This document shows positions 23,704-35,700 of a stretch of DNA of 64,000 nt, one piece after another. Under the pieces are notes generated by a model. The model had not been told where the DNA came from. It did no database searches and saw only the letters and a list, made by a program, of their open reading frames with translations. The DNA comes from Mesostigma viride (taxonomy: Eukaryota > Streptophyta > Mesostigmatophyceae > Mesostigmatales > Mesostigmataceae), in assembly GCA_009746045.1 (NCBI GenBank), contig RPFO01000022.1, positions 1,237,913-1,301,912 on the forward strand. Direction: 5' to 3'. Both the position numbers and the translations under genes were made by a program. Positions within the stretch are counted from its first letter, which is position 1; every line of letters begins with the position of its first letter.

Positions 23704-26700
23704 TCAACAGGCTTTCTTGGCCTTCCATTTCTTGAAGTCTGCAAAAGACTCTTGCATTTTTTCTGCGGCCATGTCAATCTCGTCCTGAGTGATACCAATG
23801 CCCGCTGCCACCGTAAGATATACACATGGGTACCTGCAAGGTGAATAACGCACAATCCAGGCACGCTGGCATGTTGGTGAGAGGGACCACTTCACACCTC
23901 ACTTGGAAAAATTTACCCCCCCACTACCTTCCCCATACCCACGCACCGAAATTCTCCCCCCATCCCTCCCCTGCACCCTGATACGCCACGACATGGCACG
24001 GTATGCAGCGCCACAGCACAATAATGCCAATGGCCAATGCCCAGGAATCCATGCGGAGCACAAGTGCCATACCACACAAACATGGGAACACTGTGGCCTT
24101 TCCCGTGCAAGCCCCAATGCAAACATCGAGGTGTGTACACAGAGAGACCAAGGTAGACTAGCGTGCACGAGGATAAACGCGTTAACGACGAGAAGACTTT
24201 GGCATGTAGGCCTGGGATGGAGTGCATGACCGCAGTAACACAAGAAAACGGGGCCGTGCGACAATGACCGACTCGCACTGTGCACAACACTGTGGCATGT
24301 CGACGTCAAGAAAAGGCAATCACCAAACAATCCTCCCACCGCATACTTGGAAAAAAATGATCATTGGAGGCATGTCACTAGCTCAACCTCATTCAGGCTG
24401 ACCATGTCACATCCTCCCGGCGGAGAAGACATAACCATGGTTACCATAAATAAATCACGTCGTCTGGTACAAACAAAGTGCTTATCCACCCGCCTACCGG
24501 TCATGGGATGCGCCAAAGCCCTGGAACGTGATGCCAGAGACGGTCTGGGTGACTCCCTGGGGGACCACCCGCAAGCCAGAGACCAGCCTGCGAGGGGGAA
24601 ACCCGAAAACAAGCCGATCAGAGCCAAGCCGAACACAGGCCAGAAGGGCACCTATTACACAAGATGCCATGCCCAAGACAAAGACTCCAAGACTACCCAG
24701 ACTTTCAACAGCATCGGCATTACTACTATCCATGCGGTGCCCAATGTTTGTATCATTTCCCAACAGCATCGCCATTATGTGCGTGGAAGGAAACCGACAG
24801 CCAAGCAGTAGGTTACATCAATCAATGTGCCTGATGGTGAGAACCGTTTGCATAGAAGGAAAGGGAGGCTCCCTAAACCTTCCTCTAAACCACGAACAGG
24901 AGAGCCCAATAGAAATTAAAAAAAATAAACACAGAAGGCAGCAGGGAGGCCAGCGGCTGCGGCACAGCATCGCATCTGTGGCAAGTTGGGAACCACTTAG
25001 GCTGGTCTCGCTGCAAAAAAAGGAACAAGGGATGAGCGACCCCTGGCCGTACCCAATCCCATACCCAGACAACTAGGAAGGAATATGCGAACCTCACCAG
25101 TGCCGCCTTGTCCCCGCACTAGCCGTATAGAGCCACCAATGTGCAGCCAAAGCGCACCCACAGCACAAAGAAAAAGGCTAGAAGAAGCAAGGGGTAACAG
25201 AAACACAGCGTGCAGGGCTTGATGCAAGTTTGACTACCAACGGCACACACGCATCGGCAAACCCCTTACCGTGAAAACAGCATTGAGCCCAGGAACGTCC
25301 AGTCCTTGGTCGCGACGTCCTGCTGAGCCCGGGCTGGGGAGGCTCCCGACGCGCCCTCCCCGGCCGACGTCGGTGCGTTGACATCGACGCCATGCAATAT
25401 GCTGGTCGCTGCATCGCCCGCCCCGCAGCCGGCACTAGAGGGCTCCGCGGCAACATGGCCACCTGGGCCTTCCCTGCCCTCTTTGCTCGGGCGGAGCGCG
25501 GAGCTATCAGGAGTCGTGCCCACTGGGTAGACTGCCGCGCGGCCATTGGCCGCTGCGGTTGGGCCTTGTGAGGCCGGGCCTGCTACCCCTACACTGCTGA
25601 TCGGGCTGTGGTTCAACGGGTTGCCTCGCAGCCTCCCGGGCTCAACCAAGAGGGGCGAGATGTCCATGGCCAGGGAGATGTGGTTGTCGGGCGTGTCGAG
25701 CACGCGGCACCCTGCAAGGGATGCAAGTGGGGAAGGAGCGTGCCGACATGATTGTGGTGGAATGGCGGGCAAAGTGTGAAGGCCTAATGCTTGGGTGAAT
25801 ATAAAAGAGTGTGGAAAAGGGCGCATGAGGAGATGTACACGTATACACGCGATGCACACTTTTAAATCTCAACATGCTGTATGCGGCACACTATCTAGAT
25901 GGAAGAGATGGCTGTTTTTTCCCAATGGTAGTCGACCATAGCCAACACTGGGCTAGGGAAAATGACCAATGCCAACACTGGGCAAGGCCAGGACGACCAA
26001 CACTGGGTCAGACCAAACACGGGTTCATAGGCATCACTCGCTACTCGATACCAAGGTGGAAGGGGTGTTCGATGCTCTTGGATACTCCGATGTGCTCACC
26101 GGCAAGGATCCCTTCACGGCCAAGCAGCAAAAAGTTGGATATGCTGGTTTGCTTGCGGGCCTCGACGGCAATGCCCTACTTCACGCCGCGACGGCTCCAA
26201 ACAAATACATGCATGAGGCATGGACGGTGCTGGTGGATGTCTATGGGCATGATGAAACGACCTCGACTCATCAAGCTGCAACGTTGGAGGAACTTCTGTC
26301 TGCCGACCAGATTCCGCTGGAATCTGTTCCTGCGCATCTCAACCTCATGGAACGTAAATGTGTTTGGTCCGACCCCGTGTTGGTCGTCCTGGCCTTGCCC
26401 TGTGTTGGCATTGGTCATTTCCCCTAGCCCAGTGTTGGCAATGGTCGACTACGCCCTGTGTCGGCAGCACCGTGTTTCCACGCTCAGTTAACGTATTTGT
26501 AATACAAGAGTCTTTTCTATTCATTCAAGCAATAGTTGGGTCATCAGAGGCTGAAAGTTCTTTCCTCCGAATCCAGTTTTTCTAACAAAAAGGCGGGTCC
26601 CCGTACCCTCAGGCGGGGCAGAGTGGTCCCATGAGCACGAACAGATTTCACAGCATAGTTTATTGAAGGGTGGCAAGGGCAGGCGAGGGCAGGCCACGCC

Positions 26701-29700
26701 AGGCCAGGCCAGGTGAGGCCTATCCCAGTGCCTTCTGAATTGCCAAGCCACGCGGTAGAATGAGGAGCCACGAGCGGCTTGTACCATGAATGCGACCGCC
26801 CACATTCCGCTGCTCACATCTACGCGTCTTCCATCACATGCTGCACGGTTCTTACCGAATGCGGCCGCCACCTCGCCCATGCGCTGCCGCAGGTAGACCA
26901 GCATCAGCAGCCGGTCGTGCAGCATCTTGGTGAACCCTGAGGGTTGCCAACCGTGTGTGGGGGAGGGGGGGGCAGGGGCCGTAGAGTTAAATAGTATGTA
27001 GCACGGTTCAATATGGTCCGAGCCTGTATTGTGCATAATACGCGGATATACGAGTACCAAACAAAAATAGTTCGTAAAAGTACGATCCCGCGACGCTGCT
27101 TACGACGTACAGCACGCGTACTAACTGTATTATAGACTGTACTAATTATCTCTGAGGGACCAGAGGGGGCCGATGCCCACAGGCGAGGGTGGCTCCCTTG
27201 AAGAGTTAGAGAGGATGGGCCACTTGTTGGTGATGGCCATGATGATGACAAAGATGATGGCATCAAGATGAGGACATCGAGGGCAACGTCCCTGCACAGA
27301 CACCCTTCTTTACGACTGGCCTCGAAGACAGCCAACTTCCACATCAAGACTGGTGTCGAAGAAAGTCATCATCCACATCAACCGGCCTCCGTGGTGGCTT
27401 GATTGAAACCTCCACGCCGCTCATTTGGACATCCCCATGCGACCTTCATAACCAGTGACCATAGGGACCATAGTTGCCATAGTGACCATGTGACCATAGT
27501 GACCATACTGACCATAGTGACCATAGTGACCATAGTGACCATAGTGACCATAGATACCATGGCAAGCACAACCATGCATGTACATCGTACAGACATGAGT
27601 CCGACATGAGGCACAAGTCACAACCCCAAGGCACATTACTCTTCCAGTCAGTGTCTTTTCAAATCTATCTTCACGCACATAACCTTCTAGTCCATGTCAT
27701 TCCAATTCACGCACATTACTCCCCCGCAGCTTACAGTTGGCATGTCCCACCGCAACTTTCCGTCCCCTGGACAACACCGTGAAAAAACCAGATGTACGCA
27801 ACTGTACCTTCTCGCCCCCATGATTACAACAACACTGTGATGGACAGATGTGCGCAACTCTACCTTCTCGCCCGCAGGACAACAACAACAACGCGATGAA
27901 CAGATGTGCGCAACCGCACCTTCTCGCCCCCAGGACAACAACACCGTGATGGACAGATGTGCGCAACCGTACCTTCTTGCCCCCAGGACAACAACACCGT
28001 GATGGACAGATGTGCGCAACCGTACCTTCTCGCCCCCAGGACAACAACAACACCGTGATGGACAGATGTGCGCAACCGTACCTTCTCGCCCCCAGGACAA
28101 CAACACCGTGATGGACAGATGTGCGCAACCGTACCTTCTCGCCCCCAGGACAACAACAACACCGTGATGGACAGATGTGCGCAACCGTACCTTCTCGCCC
28201 CCAGGACAACAACAACACCGTGATGGACAGATGTGCGCAACCGTACCTTCTCGCCCCCAGGACAACAAGGTGATGAACAGATCCAGCGTCGGCCCGATGG
28301 AGGCCCGGCCTGTCCACACCCAAGGTGGGTGACGAGGGGAGGGGGAGGGAAGGGGGGAGGGGGAGGCAGCAAGCACAATCAGCACAATCGCAGTGCTAAT
28401 GGCAGGAATAGCAATCGTTTATGGTACTAGTGGTGGAGTTGGTGATGGTTGCCGCAGAACTATATAGCAAGGAGCCAGGTCCGCGCAGCCTGGGTCAGCA
28501 CAAGGGCCATTGAGCACAAAACGTGGGCCAGACAACAAGGCGTTGGCAGGAATCAGGACCGCACGCTTCAAAAGCAAAGATGAATTGAACGGAAGAAGTG
28601 CCAGTCTGGCAGCAATTTTCGGTATGGACAGCAGGACTGGGCTTGACAGTGGATCTTTGCGGCTTATGATGCATCCATCGTGCCTAATTACGTGACAGAG
28701 CCGGTCATGTGGTTCAGTCATGTGATCTGATTAATGAAACCAAGCCATTGGGACGAGATGCCACGACACTCGACAGAGGGCTTACCAGGGTACAGCTTAT
28801 TGACAGCAGAGACCAGGCCAGATCCGTGCTTGAAGTCCAGGATGATGGCACCGCCAACCTGCAAGGGAGGGATTCGACCACGGCAACGCACATTCATCCG
28901 AAATATAACCTCCATTTCCGTCCGTCACGACTTGTCAGTTATGAATATAAAACGATGTCATAAAATTAAAACCTTGCCCTTGTGTTCTCCCACAGCGAAC
29001 ATGCAAGACAAACTGAGGGCCATGCCTTTTCAAACTATTAGTTATTACCTAATAATGATAGCCACATGCTGTGAGAACATGATGTGACCGTAGTACGGTA
29101 CAAAAACTTACACGGTGGCAACACGATGGAAACGTACACGATGACAACGTGATGGAAACGCATATGTTCACAACATGACGTAAACGCATACCCTGATCTG
29201 CACCGGTTGTCTTGTCGACATGCGGTACGAGCCGTTCGCCAGCTAGTCAGATTTACAACCCTACAGCGACTGGCGTAGATTTGGGGTAGCCCCCACCCGG
29301 CCACCACCCACCGGCACCATGACACTCTCGTCGGTGCTCTGCATCGCGCATACACCATGCACCAGCAGCGCCACTTGGGCAGCCACCCACCGGCACCATA
29401 CGTTATTGTCGGTGCTTAGCATCACTGCATCCAGAGGCACCGGCAGCACCAGGATGCTAGTTGTTCCCAACAGCCCGCCCCCGCCCCCGCCCACCCCCCT
29501 GCCCCCCCCCCCTCACACACCGGCACCATGAAGTTCTTGTCGGTGGACTGCACGACCGCGTCGACGCGACCAGCTGCCGCAGCGCCCGAAATCTCCTTGC
29601 ACACCGCGGCCGTCTGAAGCAGGGCAGCAAATGGGGGGCATGGTTAAACAGTAGAGCAACTGAGCAGGGCAGCAAACGGAGGGCAGGGGTACCGGGACGG

Positions 29701-32700
29701 GCATAAAAGGGAGGAACGACCTGGGGCACCGCAGTCACGCGGAAATCCTCATCACTAGGGCACTTGCTGCCAAGCGGTGCACACCACTCCCACGGAAAGA
29801 AACCGCCATCCCAGCATCTCCCCCCCCAAGCACCCACACCATGTTCTGCATGGCAGAAAATAAGAAAAAGACACGACCCTGCAAATGTGGCCCATTTCTG
29901 GATACTGGACTCTTCCATGCTTGTGTGCATCACATCCCAAGCTGGAGGCCAGACCAAGGTACCCTCCCTCCAGTTACGACACACATTTAGCGAAAATATA
30001 GCGCAGACCTGATACAGGGAAAACTATGGCAGTCGCAGTGGCCCCTGCTCGCCTGCATGCGCTTGACAGGACCAACTTGCCTGCACGCCGTACGCATTGT
30101 TGACCAGGTGGGCAATCCCCTTGGCAGCACACAGCTTGGCGATGGCCTTGACCCTGCACGCCCACATGCCAGGGAGCAGGGGCGGCGTACATGTCACAAG
30201 TGGGTCCTGTAGATGCGTGTGAGCCTGCATCTTTGACCATTCTGTTAGACTGTACGGGCATACGGTGTGGGCGCACGCAAGAGCACTGTGGGAAGAGACG
30301 GGCAAAGCTGGTCGGGGTCTGAAACAAATAGCATATGAGCGATAAGGTTCATGGTTGGTTGCGACAGATTCACGTGCTGTGCGGGGGGGGGGGGGGGGAC
30401 AGGTGCATTGGAAGCATACGATTGGATGCTACAGGAGCTGCAAAGAAAGGCCACACACAAAAATGATCGCATGTGCCGCACCTGCATGCTTCCTAGCTGC
30501 AAAAACGTCGGCCACTTCAACTGGAGAGAACCCAAAACCGACCTGTCCGGTGCCCTGGGCGCGAAGCAGCTGGTCGTGCTGATGACGCAGAGCACCGACC
30601 CGGCTCCCAGTTTGTCGATCGTCTCCTCCAGCGCGCCGAGGTCTGTCCGCACTTGGTCCTCCTCCAGGGTGTTCGGGATCACCTGTCGTTGGAGGCCCCG
30701 GAACGTTAACAGGCAGAAAGTGGAGGAAAGTCAGGCATTGACCAGGCATGAAAGACCTGCGAGCTATGCATCCAAGGTGGTTGCCACGTGAGACCGAGTC
30801 AGCATCTGGCTTCGCCATGTCGTGTGGCATCTCCGTGGGATGGGATGTTCAGCCAGGGGGACGGGAAAGGAGGGTCGAGTGGCGATAGGCTAGCCCGCAA
30901 TGGTGGCTTTTGTACGACAAAGGGGAGCAGCCATGAGAGCTACTGGTCGAGACGCTTGGGCGACGCCGTCAATAACATGCATGTGCAGCCTTGAGCCCAC
31001 GCCCTGATGATGCGACGTAGACTGCACACTTACAACGCACAGGTGGTGTGCCTCAAAACAGCTTCCTTGCTTCCCTGCCAGGCCAAGATGGCAACTGGCG
31101 CACGCTACACTGTGGGCATCGTGTCGCACCCCACGCTGCGCTGGAAGGGACGTGTTTGGATGCGGCGCGATGCCCCACGCTGCACTGTAAAGTGTTTGGA
31201 TGCGGCGCGATGCCCCACGCTGCGCTGTAAAGTGTTTGGATGCGGCGCGATGCCCCACGCTGCGCTGTAAAGTGTTTGGATGCGGCGCGATGCCCCACGC
31301 TGCGCTGTAAAGTGTTTGGATGCGGCGCGATGCCCCACGCTGCGCTGTGAAGTGTTTGGATGCGGCGCGATGCCCCACGCTGCGCTGTAAAGTGTTTGGA
31401 TGCGGCGCGATGCCCCACGCTGCGCTGTAAAGTGTTTGGATGCGGCGCGATGCCCCACGCTGCGCTGTAAAGTGTTTGGATGCGGCGCGATGCCCCACGC
31501 TGCGCTGTGAAGTGTTTGGATGCGGCGCGATGCCCCACGCTGCGCTGTAAAGTGTTTGGATGCGGCGCGATGCCCCACGCTGCGCTGTGAAGTGTTTGGA
31601 TGCGGCGCGATGCCCCACGCTGCGCTGTAAAGTGTTTGGATGCGGCGCGATGCCCCACGCTGCGCTATGGACATCGTTTCTTATCACACGCTGCACTGTG
31701 GGCATCGTGTCGCATCACATTGCTCTACAAGTTGAACAGGACTGTGTGTCACTTGCCATATCTATTGAGGGTATAATGTCACAGTAGAATGACAAAAAAA
31801 TGGTAGCAACTGAAGGATTATAAAAATAGTAGCATCCATACAGCTGTACACTGGAACGTCACCTCCTCCCTCACCATGAGCTCCAGGCCCGCTGACGCCA
31901 CCGCCTTTATGCAGCTCTTCTGGTCCATGCGTGGCCACACCACGTACCTGGCGACACAAGGGGGTGGGTGGGTGGGTGGGGGAGAGAGATAAACAGAGGA
32001 GATAAAAGTAACCAATAAATGCAGCAGGGAGGGGATGGGAGACGCAAGGGGAGAATATCTGAGTGGAGGTGCAAGGGAGGGCAGAAGGTGGACAGATGCT
32101 TTTACAAGGGTCTGGGAAGGTACGCGCATGCCCTTGCCCAGCACTTCTCAAACTATGTATTATATATTTAATCAGTATGATCCAGTTGGCGTCATACAAA
32201 GAGGTTTGAAGGGCAGCTTCTGTAGTGGTCTACGTGCTTACTAATTGACAGTGGAAGCCAGAGCCTTCCTAAGCGGCTGCACAGAAACGGCGCACCCAGA
32301 CCAGCCCACGTGGACAGCTGTGTGCACAGCACAGATGCACACACAATCACAGAACAGATGCACACACAACGGCAGCACAGATGCACACACAGCCACCCGA
32401 CCCCACACAATCGACCCCACACAATACCTGGACTTGCCATACCCTCCCAGCAGATAGTAACTACTCCGACCTTTTACCCCAGTGCTATGTCACAAGATTG
32501 GAGTGGCCTGTGATAGCGCTCAGCCGCTCACCACAGATAAAAATGACATGTACTACCAATTACCTACAACCTGTACTAGAGTAACATAAATGTTACCTCG
32601 CGGTTGGTGGCGCTTTGGTCCTCAGCGCCAGCAGAAGCATGGTGAGGGACATGCCGGTGGCGAGGGGCAGCACCGACACGTTGGCGACGTCTGCATACCA

Positions 32701-35700
32701 TCGTGGCAGCGTGCGAAAATACAAAGAGGCAAAGAAGCACACAAGGGTGAGGGACCTGGATAGAAGGCAACAGAGCGGAGGGTGAGGTAGCTGTGTTGGT
32801 CATTTAAATGACCATGAAATTGGTGGATGGGTGCGGACAGTGTCTAAACTACATGGGTGGGGACAATGCCTAAACTATATGGGTGCGGACAGTGTCTAAA
32901 CTACATGGGTGTGAACAGTGCCTAAACTACATGGGTGGGGACAGTGTCTAAACTACATGGGTGCGGACAGTGCCTAAACTATATGGGTGGGGACAGTGTC
33001 TAAACTACATGGGTGGGGACAGTGTCTAAACTACATGGGTGCGGACAGTGTCTAAACTACATGGGTGCGGACAGTGTCTAAACTACATGGGTGCGGACAA
33101 TGTATAAACTATATGGGTGGGGACAGTGTCTAAACTACATGGGTGCGGACAGTGCCTAAACTACATGGGTGCGGACAGTGTCTGAACTACATGGGTGCGG
33201 ACAGTGTCTAAACTACATTGGTGCGGACAGTGCCTAAACTATATGGGTGCGGACAGTGTCTAAACTACATGGGTGCGGACAGTGTATAAACTACATGGGT
33301 GCGGACAGTGCCTAAACTATATGGGTGCGGACCGTGTCTAAACTACATGGGTGCGGACCGTGTATAAACTATATGGGTGGGGACAGTGTCTAAACTATAT
33401 GGGTGCGGACAGTGTATAAACTACATGGGTGCGGACAGTGCCTAAACTACATGGGTGCGGACAGTGTCTAAACTACATGGGTGCGGACAGTGTCTAAACT
33501 ATATGGGTGGGGACAGTGCCTAAACTATATGGGTGCGGACAGTGTCTAAACTTCATGGGTGCGGACAGTGCCTAAACTACATGGGTGCGGACAGTGTCTA
33601 AACTACATGGGTGGGGACAGTGTCTAAACTACATGGGTGCGGACAGTGTCTAAACTACATGGGTGCGGACAGTGTCTAAACTACATGGGTGCGGACCGTG
33701 TATAAACTAAATGGGTGGGGACAGTGTCTAAACTATGTGGGTGGGGATGGGGACAGTGCCTAAACTATATGGGTGGGGACAGTGAAATAGTTTGGTACAA
33801 TACCAGATTCAAGCACAGGACCTCTTGCATGATTTCACAGCTTTAGGGGTCTCCTGCTCCGAGGGCATCCCAAGCAATAACCCAACTGCGACAAAGCTCT
33901 TTACCGGAGAGGAGTGCAAGTGCGTTTGAATTCTCCAATATGAACCAGTGGATCGAATCTAACTGCTAGCCCCACGGGGGCGGATGTGAGTAGGAGTACT
34001 ACTCGCTGGGTCATGACGACAGAAGCCGGCCAAAGGTGACTCCTGGTTGACCACGGCTGCACTCTGGACCTCCACAAGCCAGCAGTGTCCAAGCCAGCAG
34101 TGTCCAAACTATGTGGGTGGGGAAAATGTCCAAACAATAAGTACATATACGTATTACCACCTCCCTCGCGGCACTCCCTCGGTCGCCTCCGTTCAATCTC
34201 CCGCCGCATTCCCTGCTCGCGTCATCGATAAACACCAGAAAACCTACGCGGGTATTCTGCACACGGCTGATTGGATTGCTCTTTTCGCGGACCTCAACGC
34301 CCAGGGACGTGCGTGGCTGTTCTCGCTTTCCTTGCGGAGTGTGGGCTCGGCGTACCTTCGTGCTCTTCCCATGGCCCCCCCATTCGCCTTGGCTCCCAGC
34401 CACTACTCGGTGGCGCTCCGGCACCAGCTATTTGCCCCGCAGCCTCTTGTTCCGGCCGGGCGGCCTTGTGGTAGCTGTGGGCAGCCGCTGGATCCCACGG
34501 GGACTCACTACCTTGCCTGCATGGGGGGCCAACAGAATCAGAATTGGTATTTGTATTTGCACACTGTCCTCCTGACGGTGGTGCTCGCCATGATTCGGTC
34601 GGTTTTCCCCCACGCGAACATCCGGTCCGAGGATGCGGATGGCGCTGCCTTCTATTCCCCCAACCACCGGCCTGACATCGTGGTGCTGGACTTTGAGGGG
34701 GGTGGCCGGCATCTGCTTATTGACGTTTCGGTGGCGCGGCCCTTGGCTCTTAGCCACGTGGCTGGGGCCTCCCTCACGGCAGGTTACACGGCGGACCGGG
34801 CGGAGCGGGCCAAGCTCCTGGCCTACGGCGACGTCGGGCACCATCGTGTGGTGCCCTTTGTCCTGGAGGAGTTTGGGGCCATGGGGCCCCTGACCTCCGC
34901 CTTCTTCAAGGAGTGTTGCCGGCTCCGGGAGGACCGGCTGGACCTGGAGGGCCAGCGGGCCCCATGGTCGGCGCGGACCTGGACGTCATATTGGCGTCAG
35001 CGCTTGTCGGTGGCGCTGACTCGGGCCATGGCTGACATCATGCTCCGCCGTACGCGGGCTGATTTTGCGGTGCAGCAGGGCTATTAGGTTCCTCCCGTTA
35101 GGCGTTTCCATTGGTCTTATCGTAGTATAGAGCTTTGACATGGCTCTGTATATAGGTTTATAGCTGGGCGTTTGCTTTGGTTTGAGTGATTTTACTCTGC
35201 TGTAAGTAATTATATTTTTAAAATATATATATGAGTGGGGACAGTGCCTGGACACTAGGGTGGGGGGTATGTCAAGCCTGTCTGGCTCCTGCAAGCAACC
35301 ACACCAAAGGCAAAAGAGAGAACAAAAGGGGTACTCTGACATGGTGCTAACACACGGTGGCAGATTTAGCCCACTAAAAAAGAGGCGGGGTGCTATGGCC
35401 GATGGAGGGGATAACCATGACGACATTCTAACGATATAAAAAATATATGTATAGTGGTACATCATCATGGTAATATTTTCGTGTCTCACGACACAAGGCA
35501 AAGTAAAGTCATCTTGCTCAGTGCCTGCACATTCCCTTGATGGTGTGGTGCTGACCCTTCAGTCTTGGCAACGACAGGAATAAAACTTCGCATGTCCCCA
35601 TGTTCACCTCGATTATACTTCAGTTAGGCTACCGCTAGATCTTCTACATCGCCAGCCATCTCCACGTTCAGGCATTTCCAGCAGTCCTGGCCCACGGCCG

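Noticed and set aside
27687-28385. Minus-strand frame of 232 residues with repeated [16 protein letters not shown]
   Set aside because: It is exon 11 of SepSecS read on into the donor array. Protein conservation resumes in exon 12 only if splicing occurs at the first donor.
31118-31675. CRISPR array, suggested by regular 40-base repeats
   Set aside because: There are no spacers between units and the host is a eukaryotic intron; it is a plain minisatellite.
31053-31705. Three overlapping 190-271-residue minus-strand frames with a 40-residue repeat
   Set aside because: The 40-base satellite rotates through all frames, giving the same residues in each. It sits inside a SepSecS intron.
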